64,000 nt of DNA from Emydura subglobosa (GCA_007922225.1 ML679969.1:15621999-15685998); one strand, 5' to 3'; shown: positions 47,234-58,854, counted from the first letter of the stretch. Translations and numbers: made by a program. The notes: generated by a model not told the origin, from the sequence alone.

Positions 47234-48439
47234 ACAGACAAAATGTTCCATCACCTACATTCTGCAGTCCAGCCAGCTCCCAAGGGCTGAAAGCAAGGGG
47301 AAACTGGAAGCCCCTTGAGTCATGAGCATGGACCCTTCTGTTCAGAGGTGTGGCTTTAATCTGCCAAACCAAGTGCAAGAAAGGATGGAAAAACTGTTCT
47401 TTACTGGACTCTATTTGCATGCAAACCCTTATGTGTGATACAAAGGTACAAATCTTTAATCTGATGGATGTGCGGAAATAAATCAAAGACCAGGAAACTA
47501 CTTTGAACATTTTATACTTTGAAACTGTGTTTGACTTTAAATCTAGGATGAGAAAATATCTTTGCAGGGAAATAACCTAGATTTGGCATGGCACATTTTG
47601 ACACATATTTATGGTCTGTTAATCTACTTCTGTGCTAACAATAGCTCCCCAGTTTCAGTTTAACTAAGAGAATTTGCAACATTGACAAAGCGGGGAAGAA
47701 GAATGGCAGAAGCAAACGAGCAATTATTACTCTCACATGTGCTACTGGCAAACCAGTCAGGTTAGAATTTTTTCTGGATTTCCAGCTATTTAGCAGAAAA
47801 TGGTAGTAGCCATATTATTACTTGAACCCAAACAAATAACACTGGGATAATCCTAATGGATGGCTCCAAAGATTGGTAAGTGGGATATACATATGTCACT
47901 GGTTTCAGTGTAGCTGAAGCAGAGCCAGCCTTATGGGTGGGTGACCGCCGAGGGCTCCATGGTCAGAGGGGTGCTATCCGAGTGCCGCAAGCTGGCGGGA
48001 CTGGGCTGCCAGAGAGGGGGTGAGTGCAGGTGAGCCCGGGGCTGGAGCCCTGGCCAGACAGAGGTACCAGCAGCAGGGCTCGCCCCTGCAAAGCCAGCTG
48101 GCCAGCCCCTGGGTCCCCCTTTCGCGCAGGCACTGGGGGACCCACGCACCTCTTTTTCTCCTGCTAGGTAGTCAAGGGGTGTAGGGCAGGGTGAGCCCCT
48201 GATCTCAGCAACTCCTCCCTATGCAATGAGGTGGGGCTCTGGGGCCAGAAGCTGGGCCTTGCCCCCTGCACTCCACATTGCTGTTCTCAACTCAAAGAAA
48301 AGGTGCCAAAATTCAAGTTCACCAAGGGCGCCATTTTCCCTAAGGCCAGCCCTGGGCTTAACTTACTGGAGACTGAAAATAGTTCACCTAGGCCACCAAT
48401 CAGCCATGAGAGGGGAACTAAGTACTCTGCATCTTAGCC
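47234..48439. other. Unique DNA with a GC-rich block
   Basis: A locally GC-rich block at 47930-48150 (for example CCAGCAGCAGGGCTCGCCCC) has few CpGs and no promoter motif. Frames are open on both strands there because stops are rare in GC-rich DNA. It may be a decayed repeat. Confidence 0.4.
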
Positions 48440-48545
48440 CAGCTCTTCTTATTCTTGTTATTTATTTGTATTTCCGTAACACTTATATTCCCAGTCAGAG
48501 ACTAGAGCGCCCCTGTGCCAGGCACTGTGGACTGTTGTTTACATT
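48440..48545 (-). repeat. L2/MIR tail fragment, antisense
   Basis: TTCTTGTTATTTATTTGTAT, TTCCGTAACACTTATATTCC, CAGTCAGAGACTAGAGCGCC and CCAGGCACTGTGGACTG follow the reverse L2 tail. Confidence 0.6.
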
Positions 48546-49129
48546 ATAAAACCACAGCTAATGGTGCTACGTGGTCACACTTTTGGCAGACGCAGTAGAG
48601 GACCAAGGACTGATGAAAATTAACTCTGCTTTTCCCCTTGGGCCAGTTCTCGGGCGCGCTGACAGAGGGAGGGATTTTGAATTGCCTGTACTGTACCATT
48701 CTGCTCTTAACTGCAGACTTCAGCCCATAGCTCTGCGAGCCCAGAGCTTCCACCAGCACTGGAGCTGAGTGAATGAATGAATGAATGAATGAATGAAAGC
48801 AATAGAAACAGAATGCTTTGTGTGTTATCTTCTGATAGCCCAGCACATCAGAGCAGTCACCTTGGTATGTTTTCAAAAGCAAAGAAACCCCAGCCCATCA
48901 GACACCTAAACCCTTTCCAGGGCACTGAAGCAGAAGACAGATTAATTACCCGTATCATTTTTATGATATCATCGCTCCAATCTTCTGTGTGACTCTGTGA
49001 GGAGTGCAAAGAAGGGGTGGATTAGTTCAGCTATGTATCAGATCGGGATAAAAACAGCAATCAATGAGGGAGAGCTAAGGGACAGGGGGAAAAGTGTGAA
49101 CTTGAGGCATCTGCTAGAAATGAAACGGT
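48546..49129. other. Unique DNA with a GAAT repeat
   Basis: No gene. The minus frame 48544-48882 crosses the GAAT run and gives a Ser-Phe-Ile-His repeat peptide, an artefact of the microsatellite. Confidence 0.45.
48768..48797. repeat. (GAAT)n microsatellite
   Basis: About seven perfect TGAA units. Confidence 0.95.
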
Positions 49130-49773
49130 GCCAGGTTTAACCCTTTGAAGATATTGCCTGTATATAGTGTTAACAATTAATAATCAATAATTTGCCAACA
49201 ATAAATTAACAATTGATAACCAATAACTGATCAATAACATTTTAATTTTGAGTGTATGTCCAGTGAGAGGGACTCTCCCAAGTCCAGATTAGTTTAATAA
49301 CAATAAACCTCGAGTAAGTCAATTCTGATTGGATTTAATTGATTAAGAGTTAGGAAAGACAGCACATACACAGAGAGGCATACAGTTGCCAACAGCTGTG
49401 GAAGAACTTCCATGTAATTCTCTGTCAGCCAGCATCCTGCCTGCAGATGGTCTTACTTCCACTATGATCTAGGGGCAATTACACCCTTGTTCTCCTTATT
49501 GTGTATCATTCTGGTCCTCATGTATTTCCTCATCTCCGGCTATTTCCAAGGTTCCCTGTTTCAGTGCAATTAATTTCATATCTTGCGATTAGTACATTGG
49601 TAAGAAATTTCCTACAACCGTTTTCAAAATAGGCTAACAGTTGCTGCTTGGTGTGATTCCACTCTCTAAAGTTAGCTTCATCTTAACCGCGAAGCTCCTG
49701 AGCAACCCTTCAACTCTTTCCATCTTAAGTGTCAGCAATACTAAGCATACGTTGGATATGGGGCTCTAAAACA
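49130..49773 (-). mobile_element. Possible LTR with adjacent polypurine tract, minus strand
   Basis: On the minus strand a purine tract AAGGGGGGAAG (plus coordinates 49774-49785) is immediately followed by TGTTTTAGAGCC, the arrangement of a retroviral polypurine tract and LTR start. The next 640 bases contain no long frame. The distal end has a run of related AATAATCAATAA/AACAATTGATAA words (49170-49240). The terminal CA and a target duplication were not found. The class is unknown and the call is tentative. Confidence 0.33.
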
Positions 49774-49785
49774 CTTCCCCCCTTA

Positions 49786-52384
49786 ACATCCCCTAATGCC
49801 AAAGGAGGGAGCGAGTCACCTGAAGTCTCCATTTGGTGCATCCTGCTGTAGTAGCCAAGTGGGGCACATCACATGGGCTAGTCTCATTGTCACGGAGTCA
49901 AGCAGGAACCCAAATATCAATGTCACCTCAGTCATAGACCTTGTCAAGCCTTGTGAGTCATGCACCAACTCAAACCAGTGGGAGCACAACTAAGAGACTT
50001 TTGTGTCACCTGTTGAGTTGTATCACACTCCTGCAGTCCAACCCCAGAGAGCAAGAGAATGGACAGGACTAGCAGCTTCCCGGGGTCTGTCCTTGGTCAC
50101 CAGTGAGAAGAAGAGGAATGGTTGTTTCCTTATGCCCATCCTTGGAGTGCTGACTTTTGCCTCATTTGATTAGCCCCGTGATCCCATCTCTGGAGCATCA
50201 GGATGAGGAAAGGTCTAGGAGTTTTCCCATCCAGCCAGCACAAAAGAACCCATCAACCACAGAGTCTAACAACAGCATGTGTGTAACAAGAGAGGTTTGA
50301 CCAAACTTTGCAATGCACCACGAAAGCCCCACATATCTGGATTCCTACTCACCCTGGCTCGGGCACAGCTTGTTTTTCTCCTTCAATCCAATTCATGGGG
50401 GTCACTGTTCAGCAGCAGCAGACGGACTGCTTATTGATTTCAGTGCTGGGGCCACCATTTCAGGTTTTCATGTTAGATCTCAAAGGCCATGGAGAATAAC
50501 TGAATGGAACCCATCACCTTACTCAGAACAGACGGGGCAGCCACATTTTAAAGATGCTTTGCACACATGACCAATCTTGGGTTTATTGGAACACAACGTC
50601 TGATTCTGAGTTTTTCTCATTCTTTTTACCAAAACTCCTTTTTCTTTTTGATAACCAGTAGAATACATTTCCTAGCAGTAATTGTTTCATTTATAGAACC
50701 TTCAGTCTGGTTTTGATTGAGTGCACTTAATTTACTTGTTCTTGTTGTGTAAAGGTTTTTAAATCTGATATTTGACAGGCTTGATCTTAAAAGAATCCAT
50801 TAAGTTAGGGCAGTTATACCTACAGGTATTGTTCCCATTAAAACAGCTTTTTATCAAGTTGCTAGTACATTTTCAGGAAGATATGCAGGGGGAGGATGAT
50901 AATAAAATCCTCCATATTCAGATGCTGAAAGACCTTTGCCAAATTAGAAGTAAAAATTAATAACCAAAAAGGGACTCTCTCCAACGAGAAACACCTCCCT
51001 AAAGAAATGGAGACAAAAAAAAATGGGAATTGTTTCCAGCAGGGAAGGATGAAAATAATTGTCTATCATTCCTGAAAGAATAAATTTAAGGAATAAATTG
51101 CTTCAGTTCCTTCTTTGTCCAATCATCCACCTCCTCTAACTTAAATGAACTTTGGTATCAACTTCTTAATTTTCCAGAGCTCTTGGGACTGTAGGTTCAA
51201 ATGCTGGAAGGCCAGCTCAGTTTGAATTCCTTCCCAGCTAGATGAATTGGTGTCTATAATGTTCGGCTTGTGGGGTCTTTTTGGTGAACCCTTCTAAAAA
51301 TGATGTCCTGTCTGTTCTTCATGGATATTGGAAGATCCATGTTAATTTTGTAGGGAGTTGTCCTAGGATCTTCACCAGAATTCCTTGGGCCCCTTGAGCA
51401 AGACTATTTGCACATTAAGTGATGGAAGTTGTATCTAACATGATGAAAAAAGTACAAGTTGTATTTAATACACCCTGCCACCTATCCCTTTGGGCATACA
51501 CGGTGTAACTCGTATGAACATTACTGAGTACTTAGCAAGGACTCTGAGAGAACAACCTCCATTGTTATTTGGATACAATTCTTTCTTCTTCCCACTCTTT
51601 CCAGTGCACCCTTACCCTGCCCAGCTGTGCACGTCTCTTTGTTATGCCAATGCAAGTAGAGTTGTAATGGTCATACTCAGCACACTGTGTCTGAGAAGGG
51701 TTAGCTTTACATCTTTCCCATTTTGGTTTCCCACTCAGGAAAATGGATTAATTAACCTTCCAGTAACTGAGGAAGCTGTTGAAGAGAGAGACCAAGGTTG
51801 GCTAGCTGGCCAATCAAATTACAGAAAACTAAAAGGTCAGAGGAGCCCCGTCTGCAGCTGCTTCTCAGAGAACATTATAAGAGATGGAAACTCTCATTCC
51901 CCTGACAAAGATGATCACAAGGAGAGAAAAGGGCACAGTGCAAGCTCATTCTGAGGGCAATGATTTCAGCTTCTCAGATACCACATGGCACTTTTACTTG
52001 TGAGCCTTTCTTTAGAGCAGCAGAGAGTAACAGCTTCTCTTTCTTCCCACGTGTTCATGGCTTCCTCCAAACTCCTTCCCCCACTACAAAGCAGGACCTT
52101 CATGCTTGTTATTTTAAAGCCTGAATTCCTGACTGCCTCTGGATACCTGAACAGCCACAGCCATGAGAAACTCCCTTATCATCCACAGCTGGCAAGAACA
52201 TGGCTCCCCTTTCTGTCCATTGTGGATGTAGCCACTGCTATCCGCGTGTTCTTGGCCTTCAGACATGACAATTGTGATTCTCTGCACCGAGGTATGAAAC
52301 CACACACCTTAAAACAATACAGAGGACCAACACAGCAGAACTGGCCTGGGAGACCCCATCATGCCAGCATTCTTCACAGGCTTC
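49786..52384. other. Region without a clear gene; possible decayed retroelement interior
   Basis: If the LTR at 49130-49773 is real, this would be the 3' interior of a minus-strand element, but I see no intact retroviral frame or motif. It could equally be unique DNA. Plus-strand frames at 51490-51954 and 51985-52473 are discussed separately or end in the CR1 copy. Confidence 0.35.
51739..51834 (+). CDS. Weak candidate exon with a strong acceptor
   Basis: The sequence before it, CCATTTTGGTTTCCCACTCAG, is a very good acceptor with a long pyrimidine tract. The next 96 bases (32 codons, phase 0 at both ends) are open and hydrophilic, including LPVTEEAVEERDQGW, and end in CTAAAAG before GTCAGA, a modest donor. 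If not spliced there, the frame stays open to a TGA at 51952. No protein family is recognised. A non-coding RNA exon or chance is at least as likely. Confidence 0.17.
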
Positions 52385-52586
52385 TTGTGAAACCCCAGGC
52401 TCTGGGTGTCCCTAAACCTCTGACTGCCAGAAGTTGGGACTGGATGACAGGGGATGGATGGATCACTCAATAAATTGTCCTGTTCTGTTCATTCCCTCTG
52501 AAGCATCTGGCCCTGGCTGCTGTCGGAAGACAGGACACTGGGCTAGATGGCCCATTTGCTGACCCAGTATGGCCATTTTATGAATA
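52385..52586 (+). mobile_element. CR1 LINE 3'-UTR, sense
   Basis: CCCTAAACCTCTGACTGCCA, GAAGTTGGGACTGGATGACA, GTTCATTCCCTCTGAAGCAT, CTGCTGTCGGAAGACAGGAC, ACTGGGCTAGATGGCCCATT and TGACCCAGTATGGCCATTTT match the turtle-type CR1 3'-UTR to its end. It is well preserved and 5'-truncated. The open frame at 51985-52473 runs into it and is not a gene. Confidence 0.93.
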
Positions 52587-53224
52587 AGTGGGTCATATTT
52601 CAGGTTTCAGTCAGCTTCTCCAAGTCCTCCTTTTTACTGGCCCACATTACCTGAGCGACTGATTTCTCCTATGTGCCCACAGCTTCCTACCACAGCAACA
52701 TTCCAGCAAGGTGAAAGAACTCTCTGCCTCACCCTGAGTCTAGACAGCAGAGTTTTCTTGGCAACTGGCCTATAGGTTTAGAATTCATGCCTAAAAATGA
52801 ACACGATGGCCAGGAAACTCAGGCCCAGAACTGGTGGGAAAGTTTCTGTCGAAATGTTTTTTCCATGAAAAAATGGGGGTTTTTTTGACAAAACCGAATG
52901 TTTCTTTGGGGAAAAAAATAGGTTTTCATTAAAAATATTAAAAAGTGAAAACTGTTTCATTTTCACGTTTATGGTTTTTCAATAAAAAACATTTTCTTTG
53001 AAATTTTTCACAAGAAAAAAAAATGTCCTGATTAACTCTGCTCAGGACCTGTCAAGCAGTATTTAAAGCCCACTTCTTTGACTCAACATTCCCACAGCAA
53101 GGGTAAAAGAAGTTTCTATTTTTCTGATTAATTTTAATTTTTCCCTAATAGCTAAAATTCTCCCTGATCAATGCATGTTCCTCAAAATGGCTAGAAGAAG
53201 AGTTTTAGAGCAGCTTCTGCCTCC
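52587..53224. other. Unique DNA plus a TTTC/GAAA-rich repeat at 52835-53010
   Basis: The piece 52835-53010 has TTTCTGTCGAAATGTTTTTT, CCATGAAAAAATGG and TTTGAAATTTTTCACAAG, self-complementary in many places. It resembles 20865-20990 and 59095-59225. No gene. Confidence 0.4.
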
Positions 53225-53425
53225 AGCATTTGCCTTTATTATTACATTTGATTACAGTAATCTTCACTGTGCCAGGCACTGACAATCCATGTTCCAAAGA
53301 CCTTACCATCTAAATACAAAAGAAACAAAAGGAAGATTATTATCCCCATTTTACAGACAAGAAACTGAGACCCAGATTCTTAACTACAGCTGCTCTTGCA
53401 ATGAGCTACACTCAAATCACAGGGC
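53225..53425 (-). repeat. MIR SINE, antisense
   Basis: ACTGTGCCAGGCACTGACAA, TTATTATCCCCATTTTACAG, ACAAGAAACTGAGACCCAG and AATCACAGGGCTGGGACA are the reverse MIR tail and core. Confidence 0.75.
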
Positions 53426-55534
53426 TGGGACACTCTGCACAACTCAGATCATAGATTCCAACATTGTGCTCATTCAGTAGGGGTAGTATGTAGCCAGCTG
53501 TGTGTGTTGCTGTAGACCCTCCTGCAGTAATTGTAAGGAGGGCAGGCTTTTACCAGTTGTATAATAGATCCAGATTCACAGGAATCTTTAACCCAGATTG
53601 TTAGTCTTTCTAGAGAAAAACGTCTGTACAAATCCGAGCTGAAAACATTCAGTCTTTTGTCCCTACACAGTTAACTCTCCCAGCGCTTTTGTGTCACTTC
53701 CCCAGGATGTGAAATGGTTCGTTTGTTTTGAGCATTGTGTCAGCTTTGATTTTTGGAGGCTTCTAATCCCCACTTGCCCTCCTCTGCCCCTGCTCTGGAG
53801 CTGGCTGTGCCAGTCCTGAATCAAAGCCACCTCAGCACATTTCCTGCCGTGCCAGGCTCTCTCATCCCCATTTCTTCTTGCTATTGTTTTGTAATTTTAT
53901 ACCTTTAGGACACCAGCTTAAAAATAAACAGTTTATCCTGGAACGAGGCAACAGGGGAGTGTGTGCACGTGGACAGATTTTGTATTGAATTTTCAATTCC
54001 ACTTGCTTACCTGATAGAAATGAAGGAGGCATTGGCTTAGCCCACTGGCAGCTAATGATGTGACCCCGCCCACCTCAGGGACCAGGGTACTTACCTAGCA
54101 GCGTACTCAGATGCTTATTTGTGTAGCGCTCCTGAATTACTGGAAAATAAGGGAGCAGGGGGATTTTCTCTGCAGCAAACCACTCGGAACTAGAGAATGG
54201 ACCAGAACAACGAGAGCATGGGCTTCCCATTTTCATGTGGGGTTGGAGCTTATGGAAAACTTCACCAGAGCCACCAAATTTCTTGAGTCTGCTAAATTGG
54301 TCTGGGAATCTTAAAAAGAAAACCCTTCTCTCCTCTTTTGCAGGATTTCCTGTTTCCAGCCCATCCAGGAATGCCATGAGAACAGGCTTTCTTGACCCTT
54401 CTCCTGAAATGCAGATGCTCTAGTCAAAATGGACAAAAAAGAACCAATATTGTTCTGAACCTCAAACAAACGCAAAACAGATTAATTCTGAGATGAAAAT
54501 TTGGGAGTGGGGGAGAAGGAATTAACTATCCCTACTTCACTGTGACCTGTAGGCCACCCGGTCCTCTCTCCATAAAGCACACTGAGCCCCTCTTCCCAGT
54601 CAAATGGAGTAGATCCATGCATAGCTGCGGGAGGCAAATTTCTTTTTCCCAATTTTCATGCACCTCGGCATTCCAGATTGTGCCTGGGATCAGAACCAGA
54701 TGCCTTGAAACTTTAGGAGGGAGATACTTGTTGCAAGATTTCTTGTCCAGTTTTGCAATCTCAAGAACTCAGAGGTAGTTTGGAGAAGCTTCAACTCATT
54801 TGAGGTTTTCCTGTCACAAGTAAACACCTACTCCATCCTCACAGTCCCTTTCTTTTGGGCCTGAAAATCAGTAGGACACAATCCTTTTCAGAATAAACTG
54901 TTTTTCCTGTAAAGGCATCACTACAGCTCTCAGAATAAGGGGAATGAATTGGGTTACAATTAATTCAGTTTCCCCATTAATTTGCTGCCTTCATGATGCT
55001 GTGAATTAGAACTCAGGCCACTATAGAGGTGGTCAGCATTATACTGTCACTTAAAGAATAATGTGTATGTCCTAAAGCTAACGTATAATTACTTCCAGCA
55101 AATATTTATTTGCCAGGAAGAGTACATTTCTACCATTTGTAAAACGCAGTTTCTTTAATAAGGAAAGATGTTTTTAAGACTTCACTGAAAATGCTAATCC
55201 ACACTTCTGGCTTGGAACATTGCAGTATGGTGCTGCAGGTAACTTCTTTGAGTGGGAACAAGAATACTGAGAAAATGAAAAGGTCAAAAGTCCCAGGAAT
55301 TGCATCTAAATTTTGAGATAATCTTTTCTGAGCAATGACCAGAGGCTTCCAAGCACTTGTTACTTTTGGCATTTCGCTTCCCTGGCACTCATGGTTACAG
55401 GAGCTGAATGTTCCTCCCTGGAGAATGTTATTGGGAAAGTACCACAGATCAGAAGAAATTATGGCTTAATCAAGTTCATAAAGCAGAGGGGGATTTTTTT
55501 TACTGTTAATATTGTTACCAAATTAGGGAGCTCT
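53426..55534. other. Unique DNA without a recognised gene
   Basis: No exon or repeat could be supported. Frames at 54075-54377 and 54111-54314 overlap on opposite strands without domain features. Confidence 0.45.
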
Positions 55535-55609
55535 GTCTAAACCAGGTGTGTCAAACATGCGGTCCGTGGGGTTAATTTTTGTGGCCCACGCATTTTAAGC
55601 GCCACCAGC

Positions 55610-55870
55610 TCAGCCCACCCCACCCCTGGAGCACCACCAGCCCTAGCGTTCTCAGCCCCCGGAGCACCGCTGGCCCACCCCAGGGCCAAGCACTGGTCTG
55701 CCCCACCCCCAGGCTAGCTGGTCTGCCCCAGCTCCTAGAGCCCCGCCAGCCTGAGCATTCCCTGCCCCCGGAGTGCTGCCGACCCGCACGGTGCCCCAGC
55801 ACTGGCCTGGCCCGGCCCACCCCACCCCAGATTGGCCAGTCCACTCCCAGAGCGCCGCCGGCCCATCCCG
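55610..55870. repeat. GC-rich imperfect minisatellite inside the hAT element
   Basis: Recurrent words such as GGAGCACCGCTGGCCCACCC, GAGCACCACCAGCCC, GAGTGCTGCCGACCCGCACG and GAGCGCCGCCGGCCCATCCC describe a loose unit of roughly 40-60 bases with a GAGC(G/A)CCGCCGGCCC core. CpG content is high compared with the rest of the window. Confidence 0.65.
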
Positions 55871-56121
55871 ATGAGAAAGAAGAAGTGTCAGGTTTCCAGG
55901 CAGAAGTCATAAAAGGTAAATTTAATTTGGATTTTCACCCAGTATAACTTAATTTTACTTGAAATGTTATAATGCATTATGTTCTCTGAAATCTGTTTTA
56001 TAGTAGCTATTTCAATTGAAAGTAAAATACTTTTTTTTTTTTCATTTTATGATCAATAATAAAATACAGTTCTAAGCGGGTATGGAAAGTGAATAAGTGA
56101 AAGCTGCACCATTGTGCTGCC

Positions 56122-56152
56122 CTTTCTTTTCTTTTCTTTTCTTTTTTCTTTT
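56122..56152. repeat. (CTTTT)n microsatellite
   Basis: Five to six CTTTT units, just inside the right end of the hAT element. A T run lies at 56029-56042. Confidence 0.9.
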
Positions 56153-56317
56153 ACAGTGTGGCCCGCCAAGTGAACAATTTTGTCTTAAACGGCCCTTGTG
56201 GCCAGATAACTTTGACACCCCTGGTCTAAAGAAATGACTTCCACTAACAATGATCCAGCCTTTTCACAAAGCTCTGTCACTTCTAGATACAGACACTAGG
56301 GGGACTCTCCTTTCATG

Positions 56318-56412
56318 CACACTGGTGTAAATCAGGAGGAACTGCAGTGAAGTCAGTGGAGTTACGCTGGTGTAAAGTTGATGTAAATTAGAAGAATCAG
56401 GCTTTGGTAAGG
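56318..56412. repeat. Copy of the palindromic family
   Basis: CACACTGGTGTAAATCAGGA, GTGAAGTCAGTGGAGTTACG and GTAAATTAGAAGAATCAGGC give left arm, centre and right arm. Confidence 0.6.
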
Positions 56413-56734
56413 AAACCTAATGTATCTTGAAGATATTGGGCCAGACTGGGCATGAGGCCTAGGTGTAAACGTCACAGTTTGGCACTAACATTTCCTCTGT
56501 GTATGTTTTTCATTTAAAGCATAAATGTTGTTGCAATGTGTTTTAATGAAATCATAACTTCCTCTTGTTAAATACAAGAGCAACACTCCAGTAATTGCAG
56601 GAGCTGAGGGCAGGCAGAGGACAGCATGTTACTCACTGCTGACATTTGCAAAGGGATTTGAGATCCTTGGAAGGAAGACACTGTATAACAGCGCTGTACC
56701 AGGATTATTATCACATGCCTGGATTTTGTCTTTC
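56413..56734. other. Unique spacer between two palindromic copies
   Basis: No gene or other repeat recognised. Confidence 0.4.
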
Positions 56735-56825
56735 CTCCATTCCCTGCTGATATAAATGGATGTAACTCCACTGATGTCAATGTAGCTCGGCCCAGTTACA
56801 CCAGTAGAGAATTTGGCCCTGATGA
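56735..56825. repeat. Copy of the palindromic family
   Basis: CCCTGCTGATATAAATGGAT, CTCCACTGATGTCAATGTAG and ACACCAGTAGAGAATTTGGC show the arms and the ACTGATGTCAATG centre. Confidence 0.6.
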
Positions 56826-58854
56826 CCTGTAAGCAAGGAGATGAAATCCAACTATGGGCCTTCTGTTGCAAGGGGCTTTGTTTTTAAGATCAGTTATCAA
56901 TGTGCAGAAAAGCCTCCACGTCACGGTGAGACACAATAAAATGAGCCCTTGGCAGCTGGGCAAAGCAACACGCATGCTGCCCCAGCGGCTGACCAAAGTC
57001 TGCATCCAGCGATCAATGTGGAGTTTAAAAGCCAGTTTCAGGTGGGCTCGCAGACGCACTCCAGGAGGGTAGTTAGTAAGCACCAAAGCATGCTATTCAG
57101 GTCACTGCAGACAAAGTTCTCCCCTCTTGCCGGACTGATTGCAAAGTGTTCTGTCACACTCCATTTACTTGCCAGATGAGTCTGCAGGGTGCCAGCTGAA
57201 AATACGACAAGATCATCTGCTCACTGCTGAAAGGGGTTCTCCCCATTGATGGAGCCGTATGGCGCATCTGCAAAGGCACAAGCAGCAAAGGCCTGTTGCC
57301 TCTGATCATTTACAGCCCTACAGCATGTGTGCTCTTACAGCTAGCAGCAAACGGCCCCATGCCATCAGTCTGCAGAGAGACCAGGGACGGAAAAAGCCAT
57401 AGAGACTGAGTCCCTGCACTGCCCTCAATCCTAGACAGGGCCGGTCCAGGTGAAAAGTGAGGTGCAATGGGAGGACATGGCAGCAAAATATGCCCTGACG
57501 TTGCTACTAAGTGCCTCGTCTCCAGAGCTGTCATTCTGGCATGAAACAAGCAAATCAGAAAAAAAGACTTTGGGGGAATTCTAGTGAGAATTTGCAAAGA
57601 AACAGCGCTAGAGAGAGAAGGTTTTGGTGATTTTCCTCCCCTTGGGACTATATCTTCTCAGCACCCTCCTGCTAACCTGCCAGTTGATTAGTTCTCTGCT
57701 AATGGAAGCTTTCCCTTCCTTACAACTGCATTTGGAGATGTTCATCCCGTAGCTGTCTATTCTTTTTGCAGCTTGTGTTTTCTTAGCCCTGATTATGACG
57801 GATGGGGAAGTGAGGTTTTTCCAAGGGAAAACTCATTTAAAGGTTAACTTTAATTGTGGCTGAATCTGATCACTTACACCAAACAACGACCACGGCTGTA
57901 GCAAGGTGCAAATTAGCTCTTCAGCTAGTGTGATCAGCTGCCTAATTGCTGTTAAAGCACGGCCTTAGCTCGGCAGCAATACATTATAGAGATTGACAGC
58001 TCTGGGAATCACTGGTGTGTGCTTCCACCCAGCATCCCCAGAAGAACAAGCTGAAGAGCCCACAGCTTCTTCCAATCACTTCTCTACAGATGGATGTCAC
58101 TGTCTTAGAGGAATCAATATGCATTGGAGACACGCTGAATCTTACTTAGTGCAGCTGAGGAAAGCAGTGATAAGCAAAATGTGGACCACAGCGCTGTCAC
58201 GAAAGGGGAACTTTACAGCAGCATTAAACGGGGGGAAGGGAGGAAGAGAGCCATGTGTAGAAATAGGAATGTGCTAACTGGTCCCAGATTATTCACCTTT
58301 GATTAAGACTTCTTCATTCCTTGCAGCCTGGACAGTTGCTCTTCATGATTTTGGAGGTGCTGAAGACACCATCGTCATTCACATGATATTTTTGGGAGCA
58401 ATTTAAGCAAGGCTTAAACCAAACTTACTTTGCACTTTCCAAGCAGTGCATGCAAGTTTTTGCTCTCACAAAATTGTGTGTGTGCCAATATTTGCATTTA
58501 ACTAGCCAATTTTCAAAGGCAAGTGAATGTTTGCATAGGCCAAAGGCATGAGCAAGCAATTCAGACAATGTATTTCCACAGCCACAAAATCAGAAGCCAT
58601 GGCTGAAAATGTGATTCTTCAATTGCTCTGCGGTAGCAAATAGAGAGCAAGGTGGTCCTCAATAGGACAAAGTTTTGATACAGCTGAGAATCAGAGGGGC
58701 TGAGAGCAGGACTGGCAGAAAAAACAGAATTAGTGTTTTGTGTAGAACATTTAGGTTTTAGCATTTGCTTTCGTTCTGCATCGGAACAAAACTGAGACCT
58801 TTTGAAACTGTTCAGGAAAAAGGACAGCAAAAACAAGAGAGACCAGGAGAACCT
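56826..58854. other. Unique DNA; possible regulatory stretch at 57835-58000
   Basis: No gene. The stretch 57835-58000 is unique and holds AAATTAGCTCTTCAGCTAGT, TGCCTAATTGCTGTTAAAGC and GATTGACAGCTC, a cluster of homeodomain and MEIS-type cores, as found in conserved developmental enhancers. Confidence 0.45.

Larger units (their letters stand above)
55543..56223. mobile_element. hAT-superfamily element with TIRs and 8-bp target duplication
   Basis: The left end CAGGTGTGTCAAAC and right end TTTGACACCCCTG are inverted repeats of the CAGGGGTGTCAAA type typical of hAT elements. Flanking 8-base sequences are GTCTAAAC (55535-55542) and GTCTAAAG (56224-56231), a 7 of 8 target duplication as expected for hAT. 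The 681-base body has no transposase: it holds a GC-rich imperfect minisatellite (about 55610-55870), an AT-rich part and a CTTTT repeat. It is a non-autonomous copy. Open frames inside it are artefacts of stop-poor GC-rich sequence. Confidence 0.88.

Noticed and set aside
47930..48150. Possible CpG-island promoter
   Set aside because: GC-rich but with few CpG dinucleotides and no accompanying exon, so it lacks the mark of an island.
48544..48882. 112-codon minus-strand frame with a Ser-Phe-Ile-His repeat
   Set aside because: The repeat peptide is the translation of the GAAT microsatellite, and the rest covers an L2 tail.
51985..52473. 162-codon plus-strand open frame
   Set aside because: Its 3' end is the CR1 3'-UTR. 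The upstream part shows no domain and could be decayed CR1 or unique DNA.
55572..55947. Overlapping 112- and 122-codon frames on opposite strands
   Set aside because: Both lie in the GC-rich minisatellite of the hAT element, where stop codons are rare. Repetitive Pro/Ser/Arg peptides are expected there.
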